Part shown: positions 35,901 to 50,900 of the stretch, piece by piece
How the letters are laid out: every line of letters starts with the position of its first letter
Numbering within the stretch: position 1 is the first letter of the stretch
NCBI GenBank assembly: GCA_033032175.1
Contig: CM065326.1
Location: 10,186,001-10,250,000 of the forward strand
Direction of reading: 5' to 3'
Source: Saturnia japonica
Taxonomy: Eukaryota; Arthropoda; Insecta; Lepidoptera; Saturniidae
Length of the DNA stretch: 64,000 nucleotides
Program-made: the position numbers and the translations under genes
Notes under the pieces: generated by a model
Databases searched by the model: none
What the model was told of the DNA's origin: nothing
What the model saw: the letters and a program-made list of their open reading frames with translations, nothing else

Positions 35901-38900
35901 AATTCAATATAAAGAGGCATTACTCATCTAAGCATGCTACGCTGCACTCACTGACAGGACAATTAAGAACAGACAAAATCCAGAAGCTTACCGCAAATTT
36001 GGAAAAACAGCAACAAATGTTTCATAAATAAAGAACACAACTTGATAATGTTGTGAAAGCTAGTTTTATAGTTAGCTCAAAATTGGCAAAGGTATTAAAA
36101 CCATTTGCCGAAGGAGAATTTATCAAGGAGTGTATGTTAGAAGTTTGCAGTATTTTGTGTCCTGAAAAGAAAAATGAATTTTAAAAAATTAGTTTGTCAA
36201 GACGAACTGTTGTTAACGAACGTATAGAAATGATGGCCAATGATATAAAAACAACGTTTTTCATAGCATTAGACTAGAGCACCGATTTGTCTGACACAGT
36301 TCAACTGGCTATATTTATTCGAGGTGTTGATAAGGAGTTCACTGTTACTGATGAAGTGCTTGCTTTACAGGCGCTAAAAGGAACCACTACACAAGAGGTT
36401 ATTTTTATTGAAGTTCAAAAGGTATTCACAAGTTTTGGCTTGCCATGGTCAAAATTAATTGGAGTATGCACTGATGGTGCACCTTCTATGGTCGGCTTAC
36501 GTAAAGGTTTCATCGGAATTTTGAATGATAAAGCAACAGAATTAAATGTGCATAAAGATGATTTGATAGTCCTTCATTGCATTATCCACCAACAGAACTT
36601 GTGTTCTAAGTCCATTTGACTCCAGAATGTTATGAAAGTGGTAGTAAAAACCAAACTTTATTCGATCTCCGAGGGCTTAACCATCGTCAGTTCAAGGCGT
36701 TTTTGGATGAAATATCAGCTGAATATAACGACGTAACATATTATTGTGAAGTCAGATGGCTGAGCAAAGGAAAAATGTTGAAACGGTTTTACGAGCTTAA
36801 AAATGAGATAGCAATCAGACTTTATGAAAATAAAAGATAAACTGCTATCTGAATTAAGTGACCCAAAATGGATATGTGACTTAGCATTTCTGGTCGATCT
36901 TACAGGCTATATGAATGATTTAAATTTCAAACTTCAAAAACAAGGACAGTTAGTGTTACAGCTTAAGGTAGGATAAATTGGTGTTTAGTATGAATTTTGG
37001 ACTTACGGAATTGATTCATGCACCGTCACTAAATGAGCACTTACTTTTTTTCACTTAATTTAACAATTTTAAACGCGGCCCGCGAACGTATTTGCACGCT
37101 AAAGTTTGGCCCTCAACATGTCAAAGATTGCCCATACCTGGTTTAGTGGATGCACAGAGAGAGTCACATCTAGACATCACTATCATATGAACACATAATG
37201 ATCCACCCTATAATAACATTTTGACAGTAAAGCCCGCTTGACATGGTCCTTGAACTTGTTGTCCGGCAAATCAGTAAAATACGTCGGGATCTTATTATAA
37301 AACCTGACACTATTACATAAAACAATTTTAGTGGACCTACTTAGTCTAAAACACGGCACGACTAATTTATCTCTATTTCTAGTATTAACATTGTGCTGAC
37401 CTTTGACAAAATCTTTCTTGACAAAAACAAGTCCGCGATAGCAGATACCTATTTCTTATATATAAGGCACAACAAGGTATATTTGCGGTTTTTTTTTTTG
37501 TTGAAAATAAAAAAAAGATTTATGAGCATTATTTTTAGGCATGGCATATTAATTCTTCCGAAAAGAGTTAGGTACTTCATTATAAAGATAATTCTATGAA
37601 GTTAAATTTTGCCCTTTACAGCATGTTTTTGGACACATAGTTTAGGAGATAATGATAAATTCATTTCTGCTTGCGGGAAGTGAGGATAATAAAATGATCA
37701 TAGGCAAGACGGATGCATTAGCGGCGCGGTGTTTGTCAGTTATAATTAACACGGGTGAAACCGCGGGGCACAGCTAGTAGTTATTAACATACTCGTATTT
37801 AGTATATTTGAGTATCGCTTGAGGTGTTATAGAGACGAAGCGCTCTTCACGATTCCCAACTTGCCCTTTAACCTTCGCCATTATTGCAGTTCTATTAATA
37901 GCGGCAAACAATTGGTTTGATAATTACTTGCCACCATTCACAGTTTTGCAAGGAATATAAAAAAATAATCATTCAGAATATTCTATTAATTACGGTAGGT
38001 ACTACAGTCGTGGTCCCTGATCTTAAGGAAAAGTGTATAAAACCACTAAAAGACTTATAATAGCTTGGAAAAATAACAACATCGATCGTCTGTAACACAA
38101 ATTTAATCGGCAGTCGTCGATATTCTCCGGCCTGCTAAAATACCTCATCACGCATCAGAGCCAGGACCCAATATTATAGCAAGGAGGGATTACGTTGATT
38201 GAGAGATTATTCCACATCTGCACGGTACGACGAACTTATTTGCCCGTGCCGTGATGGACGCTACCGTGTAGCTGTAGCTTCGTAGAGCAATCAGCGTGGT
38301 TCTGTAGTGGGAGGGAGATGCAGGGATAAAGTTAAAAAAATCCTCAGAACATTTACCACAATGTAGACGATAAAACATGCTTAGCAAGGAAATGTCTCTT
38401 CGTAGCTGAAATGGCTCTAAATACGTAGACAAGTCAGTATTATTCATAATGCGGCCAGTCCGTCGCTGTAGCCTATTCAAGGAGTGCTGGTTAATGAAAG
38501 ATGAAAGTAGGTTACACGTGGCAGAGTCGCAGAGATACGAACGTTAAGATGAATTTATAGGTGTAACCATATATTCTCCTTATGGTCTTCGGAACGCGGG
38601 AGGGAAACAAGATCGAAGTCTAAGCTAGTCCAGGGGTCACTAAATGGTGGAACGCTGTCCGCACCTGGACCGTAAACTTATTTTGTGCGAACCAGAATAA
38701 AGTCATATATATTTTTTGCTATATAAGTCAGAAAATCGGAGAAAATTGCATAAAACATGCACGTAATAATTTTACACTTAGACCATTTATATTTTACTAC
38801 TATATTTAGGATACTTCGTTATATCTGATTTAACTAGATGTGTACTATGAAAGAAGTGATCAAACTAGAAATGTTAAAATAACGTCAAATTATCACAAAA

Positions 38901-41900
38901 TCATCATAGATTTAAATTGTTGGTTAGACTTTAGAATCACTACCGCTGAATTTGATGCTGTGGGAAGGAGCTGTGCCTGGGGAAGGTTAGAAGTAATCCC
39001 CCTGTGAAGGAAAAAATGCGGAAATAAATAGATTTTGATTAAATTGTATATGAATTTTCAATTAATAATTATTTGTTTTCTGGCACTCACCGACCACTGC
39101 CGCGGCCTGCTCGCTTCGTTCGCTCGGCTCGTACATTATGATCACAATTCAAAAAGTAACAAAAAAGTGTATACAAAAAAATTACGTTCTTCGAAATTTT
39201 TTACCTTTCTTATAAAAGTGAACCATATGATAACTATGTATTTAGAATTGACGTTAGTATTGTCAGATTTACAGAAAATGCGATTTAAAAATTAAATTAC
39301 TCAAAAACTCTTATTTCCGCAATGTGAAAATTTATATTTAGCCTAATTATGGAGTGATCTAACTGTAAAAAAAATTACAGTCGTAACTTGACGGTATGTA
39401 GCTGTTCTAAAGCTGAGCCAAATTGTTTCTTGGCGAAATTAATGCGCACAACTGCTGCTACAACTATGTAAAATGGTTAAGCAAAGGTTGAGTATTACAA
39501 AAAAAAATGAAATTTTAAGTTGGAAGATATTTGTTTGTACTACTGGTTAAATGGCAGTAATTGCTAACTAAGTTTTCTAAGTGAAAAAGTATAAGGAGCT
39601 ACTATTACTTGCTTAGCATACATTCAAACACCATAAACATATCAACGACCACAACGATACGCTTCAGGAAAAAGAAAAGCCTGTGTGAGAAAATTTTGTC
39701 CAAGTGAGGTTTTCACGAAAGTGAAACAAACAAAATGAATAATAATAATACACTTGAATAACTCCGATTAATATATGAAAATTTTAAGCCACACTGCGAC
39801 AATATTTTATATTTTCAAAACGTACCTTCAATAAAACTAATTGTGATCCCAGATCTACTAACGCGCTATGTCTACTTTCTCCTGCGGCTAATCAAGCCGT
39901 TCGAGCCGTTATATCGGTGTGGAGCCCTTGAGTCTAGCAGTCGCTCATGCGATAAAAGTGACACTCCACTTGCGTTCACTAGCAACCAACATTACACTTC
40001 ACCCCACACTCTTGTACGACACACAGGTACATAGGTTTAGTAATGCCTTACTTCACTAAATAAATATACACATGCTCCTACCTTCCTCGCATGGGACAGG
40101 AACATGTTGTTGGCAACCCAACAATACAATTTTTTGTAATCTTACAACATTGTACAAATAAATTATCTCTTCCGCTTGGTCCGCCATCGTGGTGATTGAG
40201 AGGAAATTATCGTGGAACTTTTATTTATCCTTTATGAAGTATCAGCTACCTAAATCTAATACAGTTCACACATACATTAATAAACACATGTATAACAAAC
40301 ATATGTATAAGTCAGTTTAGCTCGAATATCTACGGATAGGGAATTAGCCAGTTTGCGACTTAATTACAACTACGGCAACAGCCTAAACCGAGGTACGGCC
40401 ACTTTGGCACCCTTGAGCTGTTGCCACGCTTTCGCGGCTGAGTGCCTAAAGCGCTCGCCCCCAAGCCACGGTGAAGCTGTAAAAGCCGTCTGAGGCTCCA
40501 GGGCCTTTATGGCTAACAGTACATTCATTATAAAAAAAACCCTGAGCTAGTCTATTGCTGGCCGTCGCTAGACACACGTGAGATTATTATAGCAAAATGG
40601 AATTTCCAACGTTGCGTGTTAACAAAAACTATAGACTTAGTCAATCAGAAGTACCTAATGCTTTGACGCATTCTGAATAAATTATATTGTCAATATGAAA
40701 AAAACGAACGGGTCATGGAGGAAATTTTTAATAGCCGGGAGCGTAGGAGCAAGACTCCCGCGGGTATTCTGTAGTTCACTTGATCGAAGCCACGGGCACA
40801 GCTAGTGTAATAATAAAGTTAAATAATTAAACTTCATGATCTCCTATAATTGTAAGATGCAATGTTTATTCGAGTGATTTTATCCTTATGACAGACTCTA
40901 TCGATTAGTGTAATAACATAGTGCATGTCTGTTTTTTGCATTTTTAAATGGTTTGATTCCACTGTTTCGCCGGGTATGCTTTTTTAGAAAATCTGTGAAT
41001 GCAGTTAGTATTATTTCAAACAATGAAAGAGTGTTTCCTTTGAGTAGAATTTGATATCTTCAATACTTAATATACTTTTCCCCTTGTCCCTTTCGTTTTT
41101 TCCACTCTGTACACTAAATATTAAATTCAAGGGAGTTTTACTTTAGCCGCGTGTAAAGATGACACGTACAATTATTATTCATTAAAGTATCTTTCTGTTT
41201 ACCATTTTAATAAAGACAATGTCACAGTTGCAATAACATGCTTAATATAGATCTTATAGGCCTATATGGTATTATTTCAATACCGCGTATATCTGTGCAA
41301 ACTCGTCGCCGCTCGTCTCGTGAATCATCAGGAGGATCGCGCTTAAATCGATTGAATTATACAACTGATAAGATCAGGAATAATTATATCACAAGATGTA
41401 TGAAAATAGTATTAGTGACAGATACGTTGAGGAGTAATATATTGGCGTGGTATGAGCATGTCATGAAGAGGGATGAACGTCATATAACTTTAAGAAGTAT
41501 GAAGGTGGACGGATAAAAGAGTAGCGGAAGTCCGAAGAAGGTACAAGTCCAGTGAAGCTATAAAAGCCGTCAAAGGCTAATAATATCGTCAGTCAGAAAA
41601 AAAAAACGAAGAAGGTATGGAAAGATTGTGTGATTTATCAGAGTAGAGTGGTAGAGGAAAACATGATATGCCGACCTTACTTTCATAAAGAAGAACAATT
41701 CGAGGTAAAATAAACTTTATAGAATAGGAAAAATTAACATAACCGAGAAGCTTTGGTCGCAAATTTTCCTGCAAAATAATTTATTTAATAATTCCATGCG
41801 TATTTCCACAAATAAATTACGCATCTTGCTAATTCATTAATATTTATGATCTAACAGTGAGTAGGCATTTCAGAACCGCAAGAGGTATATAAAAGGTAAT

Positions 41901-44900
41901 TACCACGTTACAAGTTATATTATTAATAATTATATGTACCTTCTTAATATGTAGTTATATTATAAATGAATGAACAGGGTTGACAACAATTTTAAAATAC
42001 GCGACTTTTCGTTTTCTATGTAACCGTCGGAACATGGAAATAGGCGCTTGGAGACAGAATTTTCGATGCGATTTAGCTTCGAAATTTTTGTAAACAAAAT
42101 AACAAAAACGGATGAATAAATATTCAAAACCGTTTGATCGATCATCACCATGAAAGTTGGTTTATCTAAATGTTCTTTTTTTTATGGAGATGATTTTTAT
42201 GTTATCGATGAACGTTATAGGTAGCGCTGTAGTGCCTAAACTTGTCCCCCTCCTAGTTACACCAATGACTGGGAGTTATTTCCACTCCTTAGGTGTTCAC
42301 ATACGGTCGTTTCCAACAATCTATGTGAACACCGTTTATGTTACTGTAGAAATATATATATTTTGGTAAACTTTTGCATTTCAATAACGTATCTTCGGAT
42401 AGCTAGTTTATACAAAAGCTTAGTAAAAGACATATCTTTCTATCTTCAGTAGCAAAAACAGTGGTTAGATAGATTCTTGAAAACGGCAGATAATAACGGC
42501 GGCGAACCGAAACGCTACATGCGAATTGGTAAATATGTTTGTTGATCAATGGTTTATAATAAGGATGTATCGGAAATGAGATTTTGCAGCTGGATATCGA
42601 CATGGCATTAATTCGGATATTCGATAGTTTCGGATAATTTCAGTTATGGATATTACACTTCAAAGAGATGTAAAATAGGTATAAATTTAAGTAATTTTTG
42701 ATATTCGATCGTATCTCACTCTACGTTCTTATCCGAAATTATCTATATTCTATACTTAGTAAAAAAAAACTGATTAAGGTTTGCCGTTGTGCGCGCACCA
42801 CGCAAATAATACTGGATAGAATTTGATCATCTTTTTTGTTTTACTGCTTAGATTCTTGGTCCTTATCAACAAGAAAAAATATAACGATATCTTTATTCAA
42901 TAAAAAGTTATTAAAGTTTAATTAAATGAACTATATTTTTATACGCACTACACGTTCAGCGATGTGTTTTCTTGCCGTAGGTAGTGTTAACATAATAAAC
43001 AGCACGGAGAAAGTCGCGGGTAGCAGCTACATAGAAATATTTATATCAGATACAGTCACGGATACGTAGTTCCATAGCACTCCTGTTCATAACATGCCAT
43101 CACGCCTATATTCCCCAAAGGGTTAGGCAGAGGTGTATCCACATTTCGCCGGGTATGTTTCAGGTTCCATGTAATAGGGGGCGAGCCTATTGCCATTAAT
43201 CGGGCACAAAGCCAAACTCCGAGCTGTTACTGAGAATTTCATAGAAAACCCTAATAACACTTTGTTAGATCTGGGAATCGAACCCAGAACCTCAAGCATA
43301 GCAGTCGCGCTTACGACCACAAGGATAATGAGGAAGTTGAAAATATATATTTATACCTACTGTTAGTTTAAAAATATTTATAAACGCAACATGTAACTTA
43401 ATATATGTTTATCAAACAAGAAATCCGAGATAAAGCACGATCGGGCTGGAAAGCCGGTTATTATGCATGTGTTAATGAATCACGCCGAGGCTTGAGGACA
43501 ACAGCGGGTATTGCCCTCGTTCGAACTTACACACCGGCAGGTAGATCTTGTATACCTGATACAGTACGGGACAAAATTAATGGTGTTATCGTGGATCGGA
43601 TTTCTTTTTTCAATCAAATCATCAAATCAAATCATAGTTATGTATATTCTTATTTGGCGTAATAAAACAAAATAACTCAAAAAACTTTATCTCTGTGTGC
43701 CAGTGGCAACGTGATGAAGTTAGCCATGAATGATAAAAATGTGAATTCATTTTTCGGACTTTAAATTTTTTAATTGTGTGAAAAAAATGACGGTGCATAT
43801 ATACAAAATAATTGATTATAAATATAATATATTTTATGTATATCACGCTAAACTTCACCAATATTACATAATATAGGGCCAAATAACGCAATGACCCTTT
43901 TTGGAATTTTTCGATTTGATCTTCAGCCAGAGATTGTATTTCCAACTTCATCTTTATTTCTGTTTTTTATAGAATATGATGTCAAGAACTGTAAATTAAA
44001 GAAATTCGAATACTTTAAATGGTGGTTTTCCTTTTTTCCTCTTTGGGATCTTGCAGACCGGAATATTAATCCAATCTGTCATAGTTAATTAGTTTTCTAT
44101 TTCTTTGCAGACTCGATTGCTGAGTTCATTGAGTCACATTCCATTTGGGAGTGCCCAGATTCTAAATACTATATAATAAGCGGATGAGTTTTTCTTCTTT
44201 GTTTCCTTCTTTAAACACGCTAATCTCTGGAACTACAAGTCGGATCTAAACTCTTTTTGTGTATGATAGCCAGATTCACGAGGAATATAGGCTATCTAAC
44301 ATTAAGCTTCAACTCTCAGCTAGCCTTAAATGTTGATTTATGTTAAGTAAGTATGTACTAGAAGTGTTCCTGAACTGTTTTATGCCTGTGCTAGTGTAAT
44401 TATTATTACCAGCGTTTCTAATGGTTAACGATACGTAAATATAATGTTCTACAAGAACATTGGTCTTTAGTATGTTATAAAAAGTCCGCGATAGCATATT
44501 CCTATCTCTTATACATAAACCACAGTAAGATAATTTGTCACAGTAATTTGTTAAATATTAAAAAGTAATTTATGAGCAATATTTTTAGGCATGGCATTAT
44601 TAATTCTTAAGAACAAAAGTTAGGTTCCTTCTTCGTAAAGACAATTTTATGAAGTTAAACTTTGCCCTTTTAGCATGTTAGTTTGATACATAGTTTAGAA
44701 GATAATGGAAAATTAAAATAATTTGTACTTGCAGGAAGTGAGAACAATAATTATGTTAGGCAACACGGGTGCATTGGCAGCTAGGCGTGGCGCGGTGTTT
44801 GTGTGATAAAATTAATACGGATGAAACCGTGGGGTACAGTTAGTTATATATATGAGAATTAGTAAAAAAAAGCTGGTCGTATCTATATCTATAAGTAATA

Positions 44901-47900
44901 ATTTTAGCTATCATCACTAGATTACTATTACTATAAATAATAGATACTACTAGATTTCTGTAAACAAAAATATACTTGACATTCCAATCTATATGAGGTT
45001 TTAATATATAATGACGTCACACAAGAACCATTATGGCGGCTACCATTTCGTGAATTTGTAGAAAAAATAATAATATTGAATCTTTTAAATTAAATACAAA
45101 AATTATTTTGTAATTTCATTAATTAAAATTGACATAATATTTCGATACTTTATGATGTTAAGTATTATATTAATTATTCATTTTTAGATTTCTTGGCACA
45201 CATAGTAAACACTCTAGTTAGCACGTGCGGAGCCAGGGGCACAGCTGGTCAAACATAAAACAGCTGGAGCAAGTTTTCAGATTACCCATTAAAGCAAAAA
45301 AATAGTGAAACACAAAACTCTGTGATACAAACTATCGCCTTTACTTTATGATACTCCCGTAGTTACCACACAACGATAAAAGTATTTTTAATCGTATGAA
45401 ATTATTTTTAATTAACCGCCTGAAAGGTTATCTGAGAAAATGTGATTAAAGCGAGTATATTAATTAATTCATTGCATTGTGAAACGTAATCGAGAGACTT
45501 GCCTTAAAATAAATGTATTTAAGTGGTTTTTGCCTGGTGCATCAAATTCAAATATATTTTAATACATATTTGGTTTTAATACAACTGTATATTTATTTTC
45601 AAGACTGCTTCAAAAGTTTTATTCAACACTTTATTAATTTAGGTACTAGTCGTATGCCCGATGCGATTATGTATCGAAAACATTTCAGGAGTCATCCAAT
45701 TTTTAAACCTCGTTAAGGACTGAATACTAAAAAAATATTTCTAAGTTATCTCTCACAGTTCTGTGCAAAACTTCAACTTTGAACACATGAATTTAATTTG
45801 CGCGTTGATTGACATTTAGTTTTTAGAATTTTATCAAGTAGACTAGCCGTGCCCCATGGCTCGAAGCGCTTTTAATACGCAATAATAATTTTCGGCTCAA
45901 TTTTATTTTTACTCATATTCTTTAAAATTCATATAGCCTATCAATTAAGGAAACCCATAAAAACGAACTTGATCGAGTAATTTATGAGTTAAATCCTGAC
46001 ATAAAAGAAGGCAAACTAAGGTTTTTTTTTAATGCCATATTAGTGACCAGTGTCGTTTATATTAAGCAAATTAAGTTAAAAAAAATTACATGTAATTTGT
46101 AAATATAGAAAAGTTAAAACAATTTTCATGGCCGTCAGTGTACTGAAGTCCTTCCATCTACAGTATTATGCGGAATGCGCTAAGCAACCGAGCCAGATCG
46201 GCACAAGCTAACGGTACACTTATCGGCGAAGGGAATCGAATGTTACCACCAATAACGATGCAAATTTATTCACCGTCTGCCTTCCTTTATTTAATATTTT
46301 AAAACGCCGTGTTTCTTGTTGCGAGGCACTCCGACACGGATTAAGTTTTGCTTTTTACTTCATTACAGTTTTATAAATATCGCAGGCAATGTAATTTTTT
46401 TTTTTCCTTAAAAAATAATGCAAGATGTAATTTGTAGATATTGTGGACGAAGGAATTACTGCGAAATTTTAAAGTCAAGTAGGTTTGAATATTTAATTTT
46501 ATGAAATTAAGGTTTAAAAAAACTACCTTTAATTTAAAAAAAATATATCTTTGCTAAGTGATTGGACTCTGCCTGATGGTAAAACATAGTACAATACAAA
46601 TACTGTGGAGACTACCGAGTGTTCGAAAATCCCATTGCTCGTCACCGCTGTCATGCCGGTCTGCAAGCCTCTCGGCAGCTGGATGTGTATGTAGGTGAAT
46701 AGTGTACTGATCCCGAATCCCGAGAAACCAGAAAGGAGTCACTGTGACTGGTTTATCACTATGTTTATGGTTAGGAAGTAATCTTTGGAACTACTGATCC
46801 GATTCTAAAAATACTTTCACAGATAGAAAGCTAAATTATCCCTGACTGATATAGGCTCTATTTTATTCTTATTAAATTTTATTCTCACTACTGTTGTAAA
46901 GAGTTAATGTTTAAATGAGTTTGTAGGAGGTAATCTCTGGAACTGTGGAACCGGAAAGCGCAGCTTAGGACAGCCCCCCACTAGATGGAAAGACGACATA
47001 ATAAAGGTCGCTGGGAGCCGCTGGGTGCAGGCCGCACAAGATCGGTCGCTCTGGAGATCTATGGGGGAGGCCTATGTTCAGCAGTGGACGTCGTGCGGCT
47101 GAAATGATGAATCTCTGGAACTACTGATGCGATTCTAAAAATACTTTCAGATGGAAAGCTAAATTATCCCTGACTGATATGGGCTCTATTTTATTTACAC
47201 TACTATTATTAAGAGTTAAAGTTTATGAGTTTGTAGGAGGTAATCTCTGGAATTACTGATGCGATTCTAAAAATACTTTCAGATGGAAAGCTAAATTATC
47301 CCTGACTGATATGGGCTCTATTTTATTTACACTACTATTATTAAGAGTTAAAGTTTATGAGTTTGTAGGAGGTAATCTCTGGAATTACTGATGCGATTCT
47401 AAAAATACTTTCAGATGGAAAGCTAAATTATCCCTGACTGATATGGGCTCTATTTTATTTACACTACTGTTATAAAGAGTTAAAGTTTATGAGTTTGTAG
47501 GAGGTAATCTTCGGAACTACTGATCTGATTCTTAATATTCTTTCAGTTTCGCAGTTAGAAAGCTAAAACCCTGAGTGAAGTATGCTATGTAAAAAAAATT
47601 TACGCGTACTGGTTAACTTTTTTTTAATTACTTCTATTAGTGGTACGGGTAAATACAAAGACAGTAAGTAACCACGGCTGTCGCTGGTTTGCTAAATATA
47701 CTCGCTCGCTAACAACGTGCCCGGTAAAATACTGATGAATGGTAACCGAATCTTGATGTTATGTTAACTGGTCGATTTTTAGTTGATTGTTGGATACGTC
47801 ACGTCACATGTTATCAGAGGTCTCGCGTTCATTCATACATCGTTGGGCTTTATCGAAATACGTCATAGCACGCGATAATGGACTTCTGATCTACACGGTT

Positions 47901-50900
47901 CATGTTGTTTCAACATTGGACCACTGTACATTGTGGATATGAAGTTCCCTCATAGCATGTTATTTTAGAGTTTTTGTTGGGATCTTAATCTGTGGTGCTT
48001 TTTATTTTTAATTCATAATCCTATATAATATTGGTGGCAATTGGTGGCTTTTAGGTAATGTTGTCTGGTTTTGGCATGAAGTTTCTAACTTGGTGAGGTA
48101 GGGGTTGACTTGTAGAAATCGTCATGTAACGAAAAAGCGTTACGCGAGTGTAGCGTGGGACTCGTAGTCACTCGGCAATGGTCGTCTGCGATCCGCATCG
48201 CGTATAGTGCGGGGTCGGTTTTAACAGCAGTAATTATAACTAAAACAAACGATTAAATTGTCGATCTAGTATCTAGTCGATCAGATGATCTAGTAGAGTA
48301 AAATCTAATTGTTAAGTGGGATAGCTAAATTTTCTTCTATATATATACTAGCTATGACGCACGGTTTCACTTGTGTTAAAATTCGACCATCTCTCCATCG
48401 TGCCTCCGCGATTTTTTATAGTACAAAGGTGGCAAATAAGCATACGGTCCGCCTGATTTTAAGCGACTACCGTGGCTTATGCACGCTTGTAATACCATAG
48501 GTATCACTATTATAGCGTGTTGTCTACCTTTAACCCTCCTTTCCCAAGGAGCTCTAGAAACCCTCATCGCAGGAACACAAGACAAGGTTATTTGACTGCG
48601 ATCTTCTGTAGGGTGGAGGTACTCCACCAGGAGGGCTGCTCCAAGTAGATAGAAATCTTCAAAAAAAATTCACTGTTTCCTACCTGTCTTCAGCCAATGC
48701 AACGCACTCATTGTTTTTTCTTATTTCCCCTACTTGCCTAAGGTTTTGCTAATTGCTTGACGTTCATGGTTACTGCCATGGTCTCTAAACTCGTAGCGTG
48801 AAATTACATAGCCCGTAACCTTCCTCAATAAAGAGATTATAAAATACAAAAGGAATTGTTTAAATGTGACTGATAAGTTCCAGATGTTTGCACATTCAAA
48901 CAAACAATAAATAAACAATCTCTTGATCTTATTATAATTGGTACTTATAGATCAGTGGAATGGAAACTTTCTTGTTAGCTAAGTAGTAAAATGGTTACAT
49001 TTAACACTGGTTCGAAAGTAAATATTTCATAGAATACAAATCTAGCGCACATTTACCAAACCAGTTCACGTCCGGAGAAATTGAATACAACCCTACAAAT
49101 ACGAATAAACACTTCTTTATAAAACTTGACACTGTTTATTCCCGTAAATAGGGAAAGATAGTTTTTTAATCAATCTCTGTACTGTGTCCGATACATGTCA
49201 GACATATCTGAGAGGGGTGAATTCTTACTAATATTATAAATGTGAAAGTGAGTTTGATTGAAGTGGATCGAACGTGCGTCCCAAAAAAAAAGGAGGGTTT
49301 TTTCAGTAGCACGTTAATATGGGGGGCACAAAGCCTGATAGTACACACAGTACAATCCAAAATATATTAATTGAAAAAACTTTTTAAAAACAAGATTTTA
49401 TTCAATACTAGATGTGCGACTTCGGATGCGTCTTACTTAGACCCTCCAAAATATTGACATTGTCACTCAACGAAAAGTGACAGCAAGTGGTGTAGATAAT
49501 ACTCATTGTTTAGGTTTAAATGTCAAACATAAAATAGTATATGATCAAAAAGTCGCTGGTCGAATTTCGAGCTTAGGGCGATCGCTAGTATTTGTAAAAT
49601 CATTATTTTATTTGAACTAGCGGTCGCCCAATAATCGAAATTCGAACCAGCGACTTTTAAATCATAGACTATTTTGTTTGACATTTACAGTATAAGCCGA
49701 AACAATGAACATTATATCACTTTTCATTGAGTGACGATGTCAATATTTTGGGTGGTCTAAATGCAATGGCACTGGTCGGGTTAGGATTCGCAGTACAAAT
49801 TTATTTTATTTAATATATTAGTAAAACATATTATAGATAAATTTTAGCTTTCTGCACTTCTTATCCATATAAACTTTAACCATGCCAAATCTCACAGTCT
49901 TCCGTGCACGCAATACGTTTAAAAAGGTACTGAAAGCTTTTGTTTCACGTATTAATTAATATAGATAATAATTTACATGAGCAAAGCCGCGGGCGGAAAT
50001 CTAGTATATATGATAGGTCCTTATAAATGAAATTAGCGATTTTTATATGGAAAAAGTATAGCGAAAAAATATTATGAAATTATACATTCAATCAATCGAA
50101 GTATGTACCATTATTATCTATAAACTTTCGCCATTTTATAGGTAGTTCATTGATATCATTGCTGAAAAACTTGTGGGAGCGAGAATCAATAAAATCTTTG
50201 AAGGCGGATTGGACTGCTTCATCGGAATTGATTTTTTTTCCTTTCAAAAAATTGTGTAAATACCTAAAAAATTGGTGATCTGTTGGAGTAAGGCAAGGGA
50301 GTATGGTGGGTGACGAAGACATTCCAACCGCAGTTTTAGCGACCGTCTGTCGTGAGTTATGGGGTCTAGCGTTGTCCTGAAGCAGCAGTGGACAAAAGAG
50401 ATTGACGAGTCTCGGTTGTTTAACGGCTAGTTTTTCCATCATGGTCTGCAGTTGTTGACAATACACATTTCCCGTTACCGTCTGGCCAGGTCTTAGGAAG
50501 CTATAGTTTATGACACCAGCGCTGGTCCACCAAACACTCACCGATACCTTTTTCTGAGTCAACTTTGCTTGAGACAAGATTTGGACGATTCTCCGGGGTT
50601 CAACCACTGTGATGAGCGCTTCCGATTGTCGTAAAGGATCCATTTTTCATCACAAGTAACAATACGATTCAAATTTCCCTCGTTATTGTGACGGTTGAGT
50701 AACGTATCGCAGCACTCAATGTGTTTTTGTTAGTGTGCTTCAGTCAATTCATGCAGTACCCATTTCTCGAGCTTTTTCCCCTTTTCCAATTAGTTTCAAG
50801 TGAATTAAAATTGTTTTATCACTCACACCGAAGCCTGCCGCTAACTCTGACCTGGTTTGCGATGAATCCGCTTCCACGATCACCTTTAATTCTTTATTAT

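Noticed and set aside
46780..47600. CRISPR-like array
   Set aside because: Whole 132-bp units repeat without unique spacers, and the genome is that of an insect.
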